Shown here: piece after piece, positions 33,675-43,341 of the stretch
Position numbering within the stretch: the stretch's first letter is position 1
Layout of the letters: every line of letters starts with the position of its first letter
Assembly (NCBI RefSeq): GCF_020379485.1
Contig: NC_063450.1
Span: forward strand, 47,954,681-48,018,680
Length of the DNA: 64,000 bases
Source of the DNA: Brassica napus
Taxonomy: Eukaryota; Streptophyta; Magnoliopsida; Brassicales; Brassicaceae
Direction of reading: 5' to 3'
The notes under the pieces: generated by a model
Database searches by the model: none
Seen by the model: the letters and a program-made list of their open reading frames with translations, nothing else
Told to the model about the DNA's origin: nothing
Position numbers and translations under genes: made by a program

Positions 33675-34595
33675 ATGGGAGCTAAGTTCGAGATGAGTGA
33701 TCTTGGGAAGTTGACGTATTATTTGGGAATAGAAGTCTTGCAGTATGACGGAGGCATCATACTCAAACAGGATAGATATGCGCGACGGATCCTTGAGGAA
33801 TGTGGCATGAGCTCGTGTAACCTAACACATGTACCTTTGGAACAGAACGCACAGTTCTCTAAGGCGAATGACGAGGATAAGGTTGATGAGAAGGAGTTTC
33901 GCCGGAACATTGGGTGCTTACGCTACTTGTTGCATACACGACCGGATCTTGCATTCAGTGTTGGAGTCTTGAGTAGATATATGCAAGATCCTAAGGTATC
34001 ACACGGAGCTGCAATGAAACAAGTTCTTAGGTACCTTCGAGGTACTGTCTCTCTCGGCTTGCGTTATGAACGGGGAAAAGGTACTGGTTTGTTAGGTTAC
34101 AGCGACAGTTCATGCAATGTAGACATAGATGATGGTAAAGGCACAACAGGACATATATTTTATTTCGGTGAGAGTCCTATAACCTGGAGCTCGACAAAAC
34201 AAGAGCTGGTAGCTCTTTCGTCGTGTGAATCAAAATTTATGGCTGCAACAGAAGCTGCAAAACAAGCTATTTGGTTGCAGGAATTACTAAGCGAAGCTAA
34301 TGGAGAAGCTAGTAAACGTGTGGTCATTAAGGTTGATAACAAGTCAGCAATTGCGCTATCAAAGAATCTGGTGTTTCATGGACGAAGCAAGCACATTCAT
34401 AGGAGATTTCATTTTATAAGAGAGTGTGTCGAGAATGAGTTGGTTGAAGTTGAACATATTCCGGGAAGTGAGCAAAAGACGGATATCCTCACCAAATCAC
34501 TTGGTCGAAATAAGTTTAAAGAGATGCGAGAACTTATTGGAGTTCAAAATGTGTGTGAAGACAAGTTTAAGTTTAAGGGAGAGAATGTTGGATAA
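33675..34595 (+). CDS. Copia RT C-terminus and RNase H (after a nonsense codon)
   Basis: This frame is in phase with the preceding one (start-to-start distance 1821 = 607 codons), so only the TAG at 33660 separates them. It holds the RT thumb region (MSDLGKLTYYLGIEVLQYDG, CLRYLLHTRPDLAFSVGVLS). It also holds RNase H with YSDSSCNVDIDDGKGTTGH, the ELVALSSCESKFMAATEA helix, KVDNKSAIALSKN and HGRSKHIHRRFHFIRE. It ends just inside the right LTR, close to the polypurine tract. Independent translation is unlikely. Confidence 0.85.
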   Translation: MGAKFEMSDLGKLTYYLGIEVLQYDGGIILKQDRYARRILEECGMSSCNLTHVPLEQNAQFSKANDEDKVDEKEFRRNIGCLRYLLHTRPDLAFSVGVLSRYMQDPKVSHGAAMKQVLRYLRGTVSLGLRYERGKGTGLLGYSDSSCNVDIDDGKGTTGHIFYFGESPITWSSTKQELVALSSCESKFMAATEAAKQAIWLQELLSEANGEASKRVVIKVDNKSAIALSKNLVFHGRSKHIHRRFHFIRECVENELVEVEHIPGSEQKTDILTKSLGRNKFKEMRELIGVQNVCEDKFKFKGENVG

Positions 34596-34816
34596 GCTTG
34601 AGTTGCAAGTTTCCTTTTTCTTTATTTAAAGTTATGATTATCTATAAGGATTAGGATATTATGTTTTGTGATAATACTACGAGGAGGATTACGAATTGTC
34701 TAAGTCCTATATATAGTGATGCATATTGTGATGCATAGGTGTGAGTTTGTGATCTTGATATTGAACTGGTGATTGAATAATAAGAAAGAACTTCTTATGG
34801 ATATTGTGATTCTATA
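34586..34816 (+). repeat. Right LTR of the copia element
   Basis: It begins TGTTGGATAAGCTTG, is 231 bp long and ends GATTCTATA followed by the target duplication GCCAT. It is preceded by the polypurine tract aagggagagaa. It differs from the left LTR by about a dozen substitutions and small indels. Confidence 0.9.
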
Positions 34817-35660
34817 GCCATCACTGTTCTGATTGAAGATTTCTTTTATGAAAATGGAACGACGCAAATCGATTCAGGGTTCATAGATTCGAATTTCAGT
34901 TATGAGGTGATGATTAGAGAGAATAAGATATTTTGGTAAGCAGAGGCAAATCGGTTTATTTAATTACTAAACCGACCAAGAACCGAAGCAATTTGGTTAA
35001 AATTTTAAGTCAACCTAATGATTAATATTGGGCTTTTAAATTAAAGATGGGCCTCATATGAACCATTTTTAAGCATTGCTTATTGCTTGTTAATTGTTTA
35101 TGAATTATGACTGAAGATTTTTTTGACTCTGATGCAGCGGTTGGAGTTCCTCGGTCACTCGGTGTTCTATTATCTAGCACATATGATCTATACATAACAT
35201 ATTATATTTTAGTCATCTATTAGTTTTACTTGAATTGATCATTCCAAAATTTAGTTCTACAGTATTGGATTTCACCTTTTTAGAGTATGTTATATATCCG
35301 TGATATTTATTGCATTGATTAGGACGATTTGAGGTGTTTCTTTTTATTACCTGATGACTATCGTCTAAGACAGAAAATCGAACAATGTTCATTGTATCTC
35401 TGTGAACCTGAAACTAGGAGGCTGATTATACCATTAAAAAAATGTAGATCATCTCTTTCAAAGAAGGTTAGACCTAGGAATAGAATAGTGAATCAGCTAT
35501 TACTATTTCACTGTATGGCACATGGATTTCCAATTTACCATGATATTAACAGATTCTAGCAAGACCAAAAAAAAGAAGTATTCTCTATTAAGAAAAAAGA
35601 ACTCCAGGGAAAATTAACATCAACGTCCATGTGATTAAGAAAATTTCATACAAATTGATA

Positions 35661-35902
35661 CTTCCCTCCGTTTCATATTAAATGTCGTTCTAGAAAAAAA
35701 AAATTTGTTGCACAATAAGTGTCATTTTAGTATTTCGATGCAGAATTGATTTACTTTATTTTGCAGTTTATTTTTCTATAAGTTGAAATAGGAGTAGGTG
35801 TATGGGCAATAACATTTTTATATGGAAAAAACATGCAAAATTAAATGATTTCTTAATCTGTGTGCAAAAGTCTCAAATGACACTTATAATGAAACAGAGG
35901 AG
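35661..35902. mobile_element. Stowaway-type (Tc1/mariner) MITE
   Basis: Terminal repeats CTTCCCTCCGTTTCAT and, on the opposite strand, CTCCTCTGTTTCATTA lie between TA dinucleotides (35659-35660 and 35903-35904). The length is 242 bp, it is AT-rich and has no coding capacity. The CTCCCTCCGT-like end is the plant Stowaway consensus. Confidence 0.75.
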
Positions 35903-36286
35903 TATATAACTAATTAGAAAATAAACACCTTGTCTCTATCTTCACTTCTCCCCAGTTAAGTTGTATTAATATCATCTGAATCCATTTGAAATTAATCAAG
36001 GCACAATCTATGAGTCATGCATGATATATGACTATAAACATATGACATATGAAAAAGAGAAGAAAAATGCATCTAATGCACCGGATTGCATGCATATACA
36101 TTTATTTGAAATTAATTAAGGGATGTAATTATTGTAGCACTAATGCACTGAATCCCATAAAAACTCTAGCCAAGAAATAACAGTTTTTTGGCTTTTTTTT
36201 TTCCTTGAACTATTACTTTCACTTTTTTTGCTAAACAGAGATAGCACAATTTTTAAATAACAAAATGTATAGTGGAAATGATAGCA

Positions 36287-36308
36287 TTTTTTTTTTTTGA
36301 AACACAGA
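36287..36308 (-). mobile_element. Micro-insertion of a LINE tail, perfect 14-bp TSD
   Basis: T12 plus GAAACACAGA lies between two exact copies of TGGAAATGATAGCA (36273-36286 and 36309-36322). The stub reads TCTGTGTTTC plus poly(A) on the minus strand and shares GTGTTTC plus poly(A) with the insertion at 10154. It is a nearly complete 5' truncation of the same LINE family. Confidence 0.8.
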
Positions 36309-36867
36309 TGGAAATGATAGCATAAATATGAAACAATAGTAAAATGAAAATGACATTACGTACATAGTGTTAAACAACTGTTTCACCTTTTTACCAAAGA
36401 AAACAATGGCTTCACTTTCGAAATATAAAGTAAGAATGTTGTTTATGTTTTTTTCTTAATATTAGCAACACCAAGATCACGAGGCAGGATACGTAAAACT
36501 AGCAAAATAATTATGTGAGTTTGTATGTATTTGGAATGGTTTCAAATTATGAGTATCCAACATCTGAAATTATCGAAGGGACCACTAGGAGTAGAAACCA
36601 CACTTGTCCAAAAATATTCTAAGTTTTGTCAAGTCATTGTCTTTATGATGAGATTATATGCATCTATCAAATGCCCCAATTCGTCCAGTGTCCAATTCAC
36701 TCGACTCTATCTGTCTACCTTTTTGTTCATTTTCATCGTCTCTTTTCATTTTTAAGATGTATAGTAGGATAAGCACAAAATTTGATTTCACCGAATTGTT
36801 CCAACATTAAATCATATAATAAATAATGGTGTGTGCAATGATGCTTTTACGTACCGTGTTTGTTTTG

Positions 36868-36950
36868 TTGTGAACACGTAAAAATGTAAATACAAAACTA
36901 CTATACATCTTAAAACGAAGTGTTTTGTTTTGTTGTGAACACGTAAAAGA
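36868..36950 (+). repeat. Short local direct duplication
   Basis: The motif gttttgttgtgaacacgtaa occurs twice, near 36862-36890 and 36925-36950, about 60 bases apart. It is probably a small tandem-type duplication. No function is evident. Confidence 0.6.
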
Positions 36951-38497
36951 CACCACTAGTCATATAAATATCTATACTACAAAAATACAAAAAAGGAGCA
37001 TATAACAATAACTTGTGTCATCCTAATTCGAAGTATTGTTTTCTGAACAAAGAAAAATCGTTTTAATCATTCGAGATTTCAAAACTATTACCTAACTAAA
37101 GCCTGGTAATTTGTATACTTCTGAATTACCACTTAAATACATTTTTTGTTTACTTAACGTTTGATCTACTTCCCATTCAATATTTCAATTTTTGGTTTGT
37201 TTTGTTTGCTTTGCACTAAATGCATTTATTTCGTTTGCTTTGTTTCACACCTATCATTCTCTAATTTTAGTTTTGTAAGATTTAACACCTATATAATCAA
37301 AATCACAAAAGAAAATTTTGCCTCAATCATCAAAGGTTCTAACTCTATGATGGTTTGATGGAATCAATCATTTTCAGTAACCCTTTTTGTTATATGTACT
37401 GCTCAAGGCATGTCTTGCTCACTAATAATTGTGTCTCAATTAATAAAATCTTGCTTTTGCGACAACTTCACGGATAAATTTGTTTTGTCAAGAAAATATA
37501 ACTAAATATAGCATTAATAAATTTTAAATTTTCCTTGGAATCACTCAACCAAACCCAGAGAAATATCAAAGAAGTTTTATTATATTTCAAGAAATTCCTC
37601 AATATTTTACTTTTTAATAACTTTACTTGTTATTTTTAATTTATTGAGTTATTTTGTTATATGATTGAAAGATTAACTTCATTACAACTTCATTCCGTGA
37701 TAACTTAATAGTTTGTATAGCGCGTTAATAATTATCATACACACAGTTTGTTTCCTTTAGAATCAACATTAATATGTAGTTTTAAGTTTTTAACAATTTA
37801 GAAGATGACTTTTTAAGCCATATTTGATATTTTCCCTTTTCTTCTCCGAAAGCAACAAATTATTGGCCGTTAACAAACGCCGCCAAGTAATCGCCAAAGA
37901 CCCAGTTCTGGATAATTCGGACACGGCACCGTGTGGTACAAGTTAGCGCACGAGTGGAAGGGAATATCATAGCGTTGAGCGAGTAACCGCGTAGCCACGA
38001 AACGCGCAGGACTTGCTTTCAGTAGCGTTACACCTACTCAGCTTCGCAATCATTGAAATTTCGTAGTAAGTGTAAATATAATTTTTTTTCCTGAAGATGT
38101 AAAATAAACTTAATTTAATAATCATCAGTACATGAGTTAATTTTTTTGTAGAAGAGTTAATTAGAATACATACATCAACAATATATTTATTTAAACAGCT
38201 AGATGCAATGTCAGATAAAGAAAATGTTAAGAACTTCGAAGTTCGAACTATAAATTACTAAAATATTTTTTATTTGTATTTATCTTTCGATCCACATAAT
38301 TTATATGCTAAATATATTCGAATAGTTACAATTATTTTATAATAATATATATACAGGGCCGGACCTTAATATTTTAGACCCTCAATCATATAAAATTTTT
38401 TGGCTCATTAATATTAGCTTTTGAAAAAAAACTCAAAAACGGATTTGAATTCGTGATCTTAACTACGCATACAAAGACAATTACCAATAGTGTTATA

Positions 38498-38762
38498 CTC
38501 CCTCTCCCTCTGTATCATTTTAAGAGGTGTTTAAGATTTTTGCACAAATATTAAAAAAATACAACCCCAATTTATGTAATTGGCTTTGGTTACATAAAAT
38601 AACATTAAACAAAACTAATTCAACCAATTAAAAAAATGCAGTACTTTATAATAGGTCAAAAATTTCAAATGACATTAAATTTCACCTAGAACTGTGAGAA
38701 CATCACTTATTTTGAAACAAAATCAAAATCCTTAAACACCAGTTAAACTGATACGGAGGGAG
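38498..38762. mobile_element. Stowaway-type MITE
   Basis: It begins CTCCCTCTCCCTCTGTATCA and ends TGATACGGAGGGAG, flanked by TA (38496-38497 and 38763-38764). It is 265 bp long and AT-rich, and the inner segments also pair (tttaagaggtgtttaag with the right-hand side). Non-coding. Confidence 0.8.
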
Positions 38763-38893
38763 TATGTGTTTTTTTTTAAACTATTTTCCCCTTAAAATAT
38801 TAAAATAATTTTACCCCCAAATACATATTTCGACTAGCTTCTAGTTAGGCATGCATGTGTATGGTTCCGAATGGTAAAAGCAGTTCAAGCGGT

Positions 38894-38998
38894 GCAGATC
38901 AAGCGGATCATGCAGATCAAGCAGGAGAAGTGCAGATCAAGCGGATCATGCAGGAGAGGTGCAGATCATGCAGGAGAGATGCAGATCAAGCGGATCAA
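38894..38998 (+). repeat. Minisatellite with GCAGATCAAGCGGATCAT units
   Basis: Five degenerate units begin with GCAGATCA and are 18-29 bases long; the common parts are AAGCGGATCATGC and AGGAGAGGT. The tract stays open in one frame (38855-39061), giving ADQADHADQAGEV-like peptides, but there is no sign of a gene around it. Confidence 0.7.
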
Positions 38999-39205
38999 CT
39001 AATTTACTATATTTATGAATGGCAAAAGCAGATTGAAAATGCAAATCATATATTTAAATAAGAAAAATGATACTTACAAAATATCAAAACACTTAATATA
39101 TAAACAATACATAAACAAAAGTAAAATAATTTACAGAAAAGTATTTTGATTTGCCTACAAAATAATAATAATACTAATAGTATAATGTTTTCTTAAATAA
39201 ATATG

Positions 39206-39210
<5 letters not shown>

Positions 39211-39245
<35 letters not shown>
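39211..39245. repeat. (AT)n microsatellite
   Basis: An uninterrupted run of alternating A and T of about 35 bases in intergenic DNA. Confidence 0.85.
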
Positions 39246-39248
<3 letters not shown>

Positions 39249-39971
39249 TTACTCTTACTTCTGTTTTACATTAATTATATAAATTTTTGTATGCAATTTT
39301 TTTTGAAATTAGTAATATTATTCTTTATTTTACTATGTAATTATGCATGAATTAAAATTTTACATATTTTCTACTTTCAGTGAGAACATATATATACTTT
39401 ATAATTTATATTTGCATGCATGTATTATAGGTACAACTACAAAATTACTAGTGCATCAATTCTGAACAAAGTAGATAATATTTTTTTTACATCATTATTT
39501 TTATTACACAGTGGCTAGTTCCATTTCTGCTAGTAAATTGGTTTAATTTCAATTAAATAATTTCAAAAATAAAATAAATAAAAGAATGTTTCTTATGACC
39601 TAAACTTATAAAAAGATTTGCATAGTATGCTAATTAATGTTCTGCCAAGTTTTTAGTTTAGAATAGATCAGCTATTGGTCAGAAAAAAATGACTGTTTAT
39701 AGCAAAAAAAAAAAAAAAGAAAAAAAAAAAGAATTGTCGAACAGCTCTAAAAATTGGGTGAACCACATGAGGAGCAGTGGAACTGCTTTTTAGTAGAAGA
39801 AGACAAAAAAAATGACTATAGGTGCAGTTCTCCTATTATGTTTTTTAAAATTTTAAAAAAATTTGATTGGCAATAAATTTCATATAAAAGGCAGATGCAG
39901 TTGACCTGTTTTTATCATGCCTCCCCATTCAAACACTATATATCACAAATTGAGAAACTAATAATAAAATA

Positions 39972-40482
39972 CTATATTTGTTTCAAAATAATCCATGTTT
40001 TATAGTTTTCAGACATTAATCAAATATATTAATTTTTTATATAAATGCATTTTTATGATGACAAAATGCATTATTTTCTTATTAATTACTCAATCCGTTT
40101 CAAAATAATGTATATTCTAGAATTTTCACACTTATTAAGAAAACACGTAAAATTTTGGCAATAAATGCATTGTTTTCCGTATTTAGTTATTTCTTATGAT
40201 TTTTAACCAATCAAAATTCAGTAAATACAATTAATGTTTTTGAAATTTATAATTTGCCATTATTACATACATTGAAAATATAAAATATGGATCTTTTATA
40301 AACAATTTTTATTTCTAAAACATGGATTATTCTGAAATGTAGGGAGTATTTTTTACAAATTTTAGTAAATAACAGTTCAGTAAATGCAATTAACTTTTTA
40401 AAGTTTCTAATTTACCTTTATTTCCTAATAAAAAATTTAAAACATTTTTTTCTAAACATAGTTCATCTTGAAACTAGTAAAG
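39972..40482. mobile_element. Stowaway-type MITE (outer) split by a related MITE
   Basis: The left end CTATATTTGTTTCAAAATAA and the right end TTCATCTTGAAACTAGTAAAG are imperfect inverted copies flanked by TA (39970-39971 and 40483-40484). Inside lies a complete related MITE at 40089-40346. Removing the inner copy leaves an element of about 250 bp, the normal size. Confidence 0.65.
40089..40346. mobile_element. Stowaway-type MITE (inner)
   Basis: It begins CTCAATCCGTTTCAAAATAA and ends ATTCTGAAATGTAGGGAG, with TA on both sides (40087-40088 and 40347-40348). It is 258 bp long, and the subterminal parts pair (tagaattttc near the left end, ctaaaacatgga near the right end). It is younger than the outer copy it interrupts. 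Confidence 0.75.
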
Positions 40483-40865
40483 TATATATTTAAGTTATAA
40501 GTTTAAAAGTAGAAACATTGAAAATTATATATTTTGCCCCGTTCCTAATAATTGTGGCATTGTTCAAATTCCCTAAACGTCTTTTATGAGGAACTTTGAA
40601 TCAAACGAGGCATGAATGCATGATGTTACTAATTAGTAATTACATACCCACACGGATTACGATTATTTTGTGGCAAATTGATGTGTAAGTGTATACAAAG
40701 TCTTGTGTAATTCACGATACTTGTCACATTCTTAATGATTAATTAATTATTACATCGAATCCCTTGACTTCACTCAAACACATTCACGATGACGCCATCT
40801 GATGCACACAAGAAAATATTAATACTCACGTATATACGTGTAAAACATGAGATTCTGTTAGCGAT

Positions 40866-40872
40866 TATATAA
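40866..40872 (+). promoter_or_regulatory. TATA box of the S40-3 gene
   Basis: TATATAA lies about 100 bases before the start codon at 40972 and is followed by a C-rich leader start (ccactttcccccatag). This is a typical plant core promoter arrangement. Confidence 0.6.
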
Positions 40873-40971
40873 GTTCCACTTTCCCCCATAGTTGTGTCTT
40901 CTTGTCCTAACCACGCTCTTCAATAAAGTCATTTCCCTAACGTTCTTGGCAAAGATATTTTCGACCTTTCA

Positions 40972-41304
40972 ATGTCAGAACTTCAAGAATCAGAGGTTAT
41001 ATTTTCCGATGAATATTATACTAGGAACAACAAGAAGAGTAGCAACGACGAAAGCAACAAAACAAAGACGACGGCGATGGAGAAAAAGTCATCTCCGGTG
41101 AGAATCCCGTCGAGAAGTATTTTCCGGCGTACGGAGGAGGAGGAGGAGGAAGAAGAGAAGGGAGAGATGACTCCGCCACATATAATCATCGGAAAACGAA
41201 GAATTGAGGCACAAATGGCGTTTTCCTTTTGTACCCTCAAAGGAAGAGAGTTGAGTCGTCACCGTAACTTTGTTCTTAGAATGACCGGTTTTTTGGAAGT
41301 CTAA
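40972..41304 (+). CDS. S40-3: S40-type senescence regulator (DUF584), S40-3-like
   Basis: A single-exon 110-residue protein of the plant S40 family, small nuclear proteins induced in senescence, dark and stress. The family signature is clear. The N terminus is MSELQESEVIFSD. A middle part VRIPSRSIFRR is followed by an acidic EEEEEEEEKGE tract. The GEMTPPHIIIGKR motif follows, and the C terminus ends LKGRELSRHRNFVLRMTGFLEV. It is somewhat shorter than the Arabidopsis homologue as I remember it, mainly in the middle. The intact frame, the TATA box and the place beside XTH29 (as for At4g18980) support a live gene. Confidence 0.9.
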   Translation: MSELQESEVIFSDEYYTRNNKKSSNDESNKTKTTAMEKKSSPVRIPSRSIFRRTEEEEEEEEKGEMTPPHIIIGKRRIEAQMAFSFCTLKGRELSRHRNFVLRMTGFLEV

Positions 41305-42005
41305 TTGAAAATTTTTCCGGTTTAGTTTGGTTCGGTTTCATATCGTTTTTCTCAATTCTTCCTTTGGGGTGTATACAACAGCACAGAAATGAAACAACGG
41401 AGAACGATTTTTTCCGTTACTTGGTGAATGAAAGTTTCAAGTATTAGGAATATATTTTCCCATGTTTTATCAGGTAACAGTAAGATGTTAATCTTTTAAT
41501 ATTATTTAAACTTATTGTTTGGTTTCTTGAGAAGAGGAAAAACCATAAGAATCAAATCTTATGTTAAATTGAGTTATATATGGGTTTGCTTGTGAAGTTA
41601 TTGGTTTCTTGGCTTGTAAATTTTGTTTTTGGTCCACATCCATGGGATTCTGCAATTTGCTTGCTAATATGAACCGTAAAAGCTTTTTTTAGAAATCGAT
41701 ATCTTGGAAAGGACTGTTAAATTAAATACATGATTTGTTTAAATAAACCAAATTGATACCTTAAAAAATCAATCTGGCTTTTGGTTGGGTATATGCAGAT
41801 GATCCAAATATACTAATCAACATGGACTTTATTTATGTTCATGGAATGTTACATGTCATCTATTAAGCACACGAGTTAAAAAAAAAAGTAGTTGCTTACG
41901 ATTTATAAAGTTCAGATCAATTAGTCATTCGAGTATACGACTAGTCACTAATGACTAATATATCTGACCATATAAATTGTCAGCAAATCACTCGTATACT
42001 CGTAG
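41305..42005. other. 3' flank of S40-3
   Basis: AT-rich DNA with the likely 3' UTR (a cggtttagtttggttcgg tract at about 41318). No other gene is seen. Confidence 0.35.
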
Positions 42006-42860
42006 CAGGAGTGGGCACTTCGGTTATTTTCTCGGTTCGGTTCTAGTATTTTTCCAACTGAAATAAATCATAGTTAGATTGGTTTGGTTCAATTCGGTTT
42101 GTGTTCGGTTCGGTTTATATTCGGTTTGGTTTGTGTTCGGTTCGGTTTTTATTCGGTTCGGTTCGGTTGGATTTATTTTTTGGATCAGTTTATTTAGGTT
42201 CTTCTTAATTAGGTTTTTCTCTTAGTTTAATTTTTTTAAGAGAAATTATGTTTTAAAACATAAATTATGTAAACATAAACTATGTGAACTAAATTCAATA
42301 TAAAACTGAAACAAAAACCTTTAAAAAGTCACAAAAATATATAAAAATTAAAACAAATGAAAGTTAACTAAAAAAACAACATCATTAGTAATGTCTCTTA
42401 TATCATTATTAAAAAAAACTAGCAATGAATCATCTTCCATGTGACGCTGTGGAGAAAAACTTTTGTTTTTAATAAAATTTGTTTTACATTTTAGGTTTAA
42501 ATTTAACATCCATGTTTACATATATAAGAATATAAAGATACATACTTTTCTATTTTTTAAATGAAATATTTTAATGATACATATTCGGTTAGAAAAATAT
42601 ATATATGTTAATAAGTGAAAAATAGAAAATATGTGGTATGATATTAGAATTTTAGTATATTAGTATTACTAATATTTTTAATTTAAATAATTACAAAAAC
42701 ACATCAGTTTCTCGGTTTGGTTCGGTTTAAAATCGAACCATTCGGGTTGGGGAAATCTTCAACCGAATGGTTTGAAATAGACTTTGGTTCGGTTTGAATC
42801 GGTTTTGGTTCGGTTGATACGGTTCGACTCGGTTCGGTTCGTTTTTTTTGCCCACCCCTA
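42006..42860. mobile_element. hAT-type element with CGGTT-rich subterminal repeats
   Basis: The ends are CAGGAGTGGGCA and TGCCCACCCCTA (10 of 12 positions pair). They are flanked by the perfect 8-bp duplication ACTCGTAG (41998-42005 and 42861-42868). Arrays of ttcggtt/ggttcgg modules lie within about 160 bp of each end, probably transposase-binding repeats, around an AT-rich core without a transposase frame. A relative with the same design lies at 51850-52754. Confidence 0.85.
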
Positions 42861-42942
42861 ACTCGTAGTGTATGTTTAACTTCAACTTGTTTATTCATTA
42901 GCTCCTTCCCCATATTTAGCTTTTATTGGTCCATAAGGACTA

Positions 42943-42966
42943 CTTTTTTTTTTTTGAGAATTGGCT
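42943..42966 (-). mobile_element. Micro-insertion of a LINE-type tail
   Basis: A 24-base insert (C, twelve Ts, GAGAATTGGCT) lies between two exact copies of TCCATAAGGACTA (42930-42942 and 42967-42979). It is again poly(A) plus a very short stub on the minus strand, but the stub differs from the two GTGTTTC insertions, so another LINE family supplied it. Confidence 0.75.
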
Positions 42967-42979
42967 TCCATAAGGACTA

Positions 42980-43341
42980 ACTACTTTACTACTAGATTAA
43001 GGCTAGTATAAGCTTAAACCTATTTCTCAAAAGCTACGATCTCAAGCTATATGACCGTTAGTCATATCCATGTAAAATTTATTTTGCATTTTAATAGAAT
43101 ACCATTAAACAAAATAAGGTAATAAAAAAATAAAATAGCAGATTAAGATTTTTATGGTATATAATAACGCAACAATGAAGCTTACGTTTTGGTAGATTTC
43201 GATTTTTTCATTAATTATAAAATTTTAACATGTGTGCTCTATATAAGAAATATTTTAAAATGTAAACGTGAAAACATGTTGAAATCTATAACAAAAACAC
43301 TATATATATACATACTCGGGAATCAATTCAACTAATTAATG
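42980..43341. other. 3' flank of XTH29
   Basis: AT-rich DNA with no gene. It presumably includes the 3' UTR of the minus-strand XTH29 gene. Confidence 0.35.

Larger units (their letters stand above)
31598..34816 (+). mobile_element. Ty1/copia LTR retrotransposon, internally deleted
   Basis: Two LTRs (31598-31826 and 34586-34816) bound a 3.2-kb element flanked by the 5-bp target duplication GCCAT (31593-31597 and 34817-34821). A primer-binding site TGGTATCAGAGC (31829-31840) fits initiator tRNA-Met, and a polypurine tract lies at 34575-34585. Coding is gag with a zinc knuckle, then directly reverse transcriptase and RNase H. Protease and integrase are missing, so the copy is about 1.5 kb shorter than a usual copia element. 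A single TAG (33660-33662) splits the frame. The LTRs differ by roughly a dozen changes, so the insertion is not very recent. It could move only with help from another element. Confidence 0.95.
34822..40865. other. AT-rich intergenic region with MITEs and a minisatellite
   Basis: No protein-coding gene was recognised in these 6 kb. Short frames (35329-35559, 36525-36755, 37161-37358) lack domains and gene structure. It contains Stowaway-type MITEs (35661-35902, 38498-38762 and a nested pair at 39972-40482), a LINE-tail micro-insertion (36287), a hAT-like left end (cagggccggacc at about 38355) without a matching right end, a minisatellite (38894-38998) and an AT dinucleotide tract (about 39211-39245). 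The patch 37850-38040 is markedly GC-richer but has no open frame. Confidence 0.5.

Noticed and set aside
35329..35559. A 76-residue plus frame near the copia element
   Set aside because: Some Arg/Lys-rich plant-like character, but no match to any family I know and no supporting gene structure.
38354..38440. Left end of another hAT element (cagggccggacc)
   Set aside because: The start matches the CAGGGCCGG type, but no matching right end or 8-bp duplication was found, so no element was annotated.
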